Shown: positions 40,608-40,681 of the stretch, piece after piece
How the letters are laid out: each line of letters starts with the position of its first letter
Position numbering within the stretch: the stretch's first letter is position 1
NCBI RefSeq assembly: GCF_024623455.1
Contig: NZ_JANIPJ010000036.1
Coordinates: forward strand, 1-40,681
Reading direction: 5' to 3'
Source of the DNA: Paenibacillus soyae
Lineage (GTDB): Bacteria; Bacillota; Bacilli; Paenibacillales; Paenibacillaceae
DNA length: 40,681 nt
Position numbers and translations under genes: made by a program
The notes under the pieces: generated by a model
The model's database searches: none
Told to the model about the DNA's origin: nothing
Seen by the model: the letters and a program-made list of their open reading frames with translations, nothing else

Positions 40608-40681
40608 GCCCAAATTCAGTTTAGATGAGAAATTGGAGGCCATTTATAGGTATCAGAATGGTGCCGAAGGAGTCAAAAGCA
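40606..40681 (+). CDS. IS3-family transposase OrfA, N-terminal fragment
   Basis: The frame from TTG 40606 reads MPKFSLDEKLEAIYRYQNGA and continues to the window edge (25 codons). It resembles the first helix of the helix-turn-helix in IS3/IS150-type OrfA proteins. GGAGG at 40591-40595 lies about ten bases upstream. OrfB and the remaining OrfA lie beyond the window; whether the element is intact cannot be judged. Confidence 0.7.
   Translation, partial: MPKFSLDEKLEAIYRYQNGAEGVKS

Larger units (their letters stand above)
40555..40681 (+). mobile_element. left end of an IS3-family (IS150-like) insertion sequence, cut by the window edge
   Basis: From 40555 the sequence TGAACTGCACCCC starts with TG and resembles IS150-group ends. 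A ribosome site and the start of an OrfA-type transposase follow. The right end and target duplication lie outside the window. Confidence 0.72.

Overview
The window looks like chromosome from a moderately GC-rich Gram-positive of the Paenibacillaceae type (Paenibacillus/Cohnella-like). Reasons: strong GGAGG ribosome sites with many GTG, TTG and one probable CTG start; an LtaS-type lipoteichoic acid synthase; a feu/btr-type iron-siderophore locus in the Bacillus subtilis gene order; YesM/YesN two-component proteins; a secreted YcdB/copper-amine-oxidase-N protein; and degenerate intergenic repeats. The genus call is inference. No rRNA, tRNA, CRISPR or prophage was seen. Only the start of one insertion sequence, at the right edge, is clearly mobile.

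Layout. 1-3,280: aldehyde dehydrogenase and MATE exporter (minus). 3,280-5,169: ltaS (minus). 5,308-8,825: heterodimeric ABC exporter with one degenerate ATP site (minus). 8,962-10,551: DUF4190-type membrane protein and exonuclease ExoA (plus). 10,613-12,397: an AIM24/TIGR00266 protein and an AadA-like nucleotidyltransferase. 12,398-12,824: gene-free, with imperfect tandem repeats. 12,825-16,480: second ABC exporter pair (plus). 16,617-23,076: iron-siderophore island (minus) in the order btr, feuA, feuB, feuC, esterase, with two Fur boxes; its esterase is a tandem two-domain protein. 23,229-26,149: AraC-type regulator and a membrane-anchored FAD oxidoreductase. 26,256-27,873: acyltransferase and a Lin0512-family protein. 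28,060-30,176: PadR regulator, CPBP membrane protease and TipAS-type MerR regulator, with two readable operator/promoter arrangements. 30,273-31,856: secreted YcdB/CuAO-N protein. 31,953-40,342: six minus-strand genes, first a sugar ABC importer (ATPase, permease, lipoprotein binding protein), then a response regulator, histidine kinase and membrane-anchored sugar-binding protein. 40,555 to the end: left end of an IS3-family element.

How the parts work together. The feu-like genes should bind and import a ferric catechol-type siderophore, Btr should sense it and activate the operon, Fur should repress it, and the esterase should open the siderophore inside the cell. No ATPase for this importer is encoded here. 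The right-hand cluster looks like a self-contained sugar-sensing and uptake module: an anchored binding protein reporting to a YesM-type kinase and a YesN-type regulator, which probably controls the neighbouring ABC importer; a cre-like site before the importer suggests carbon catabolite control.

I see no clear wholly new system. The best candidates for a second look are the tandem esterase, the anchored-binding-protein/kinase/regulator module, the CTG start in front of the DUF4190 protein, and the terminator-like hairpin that overlaps the transposase start.
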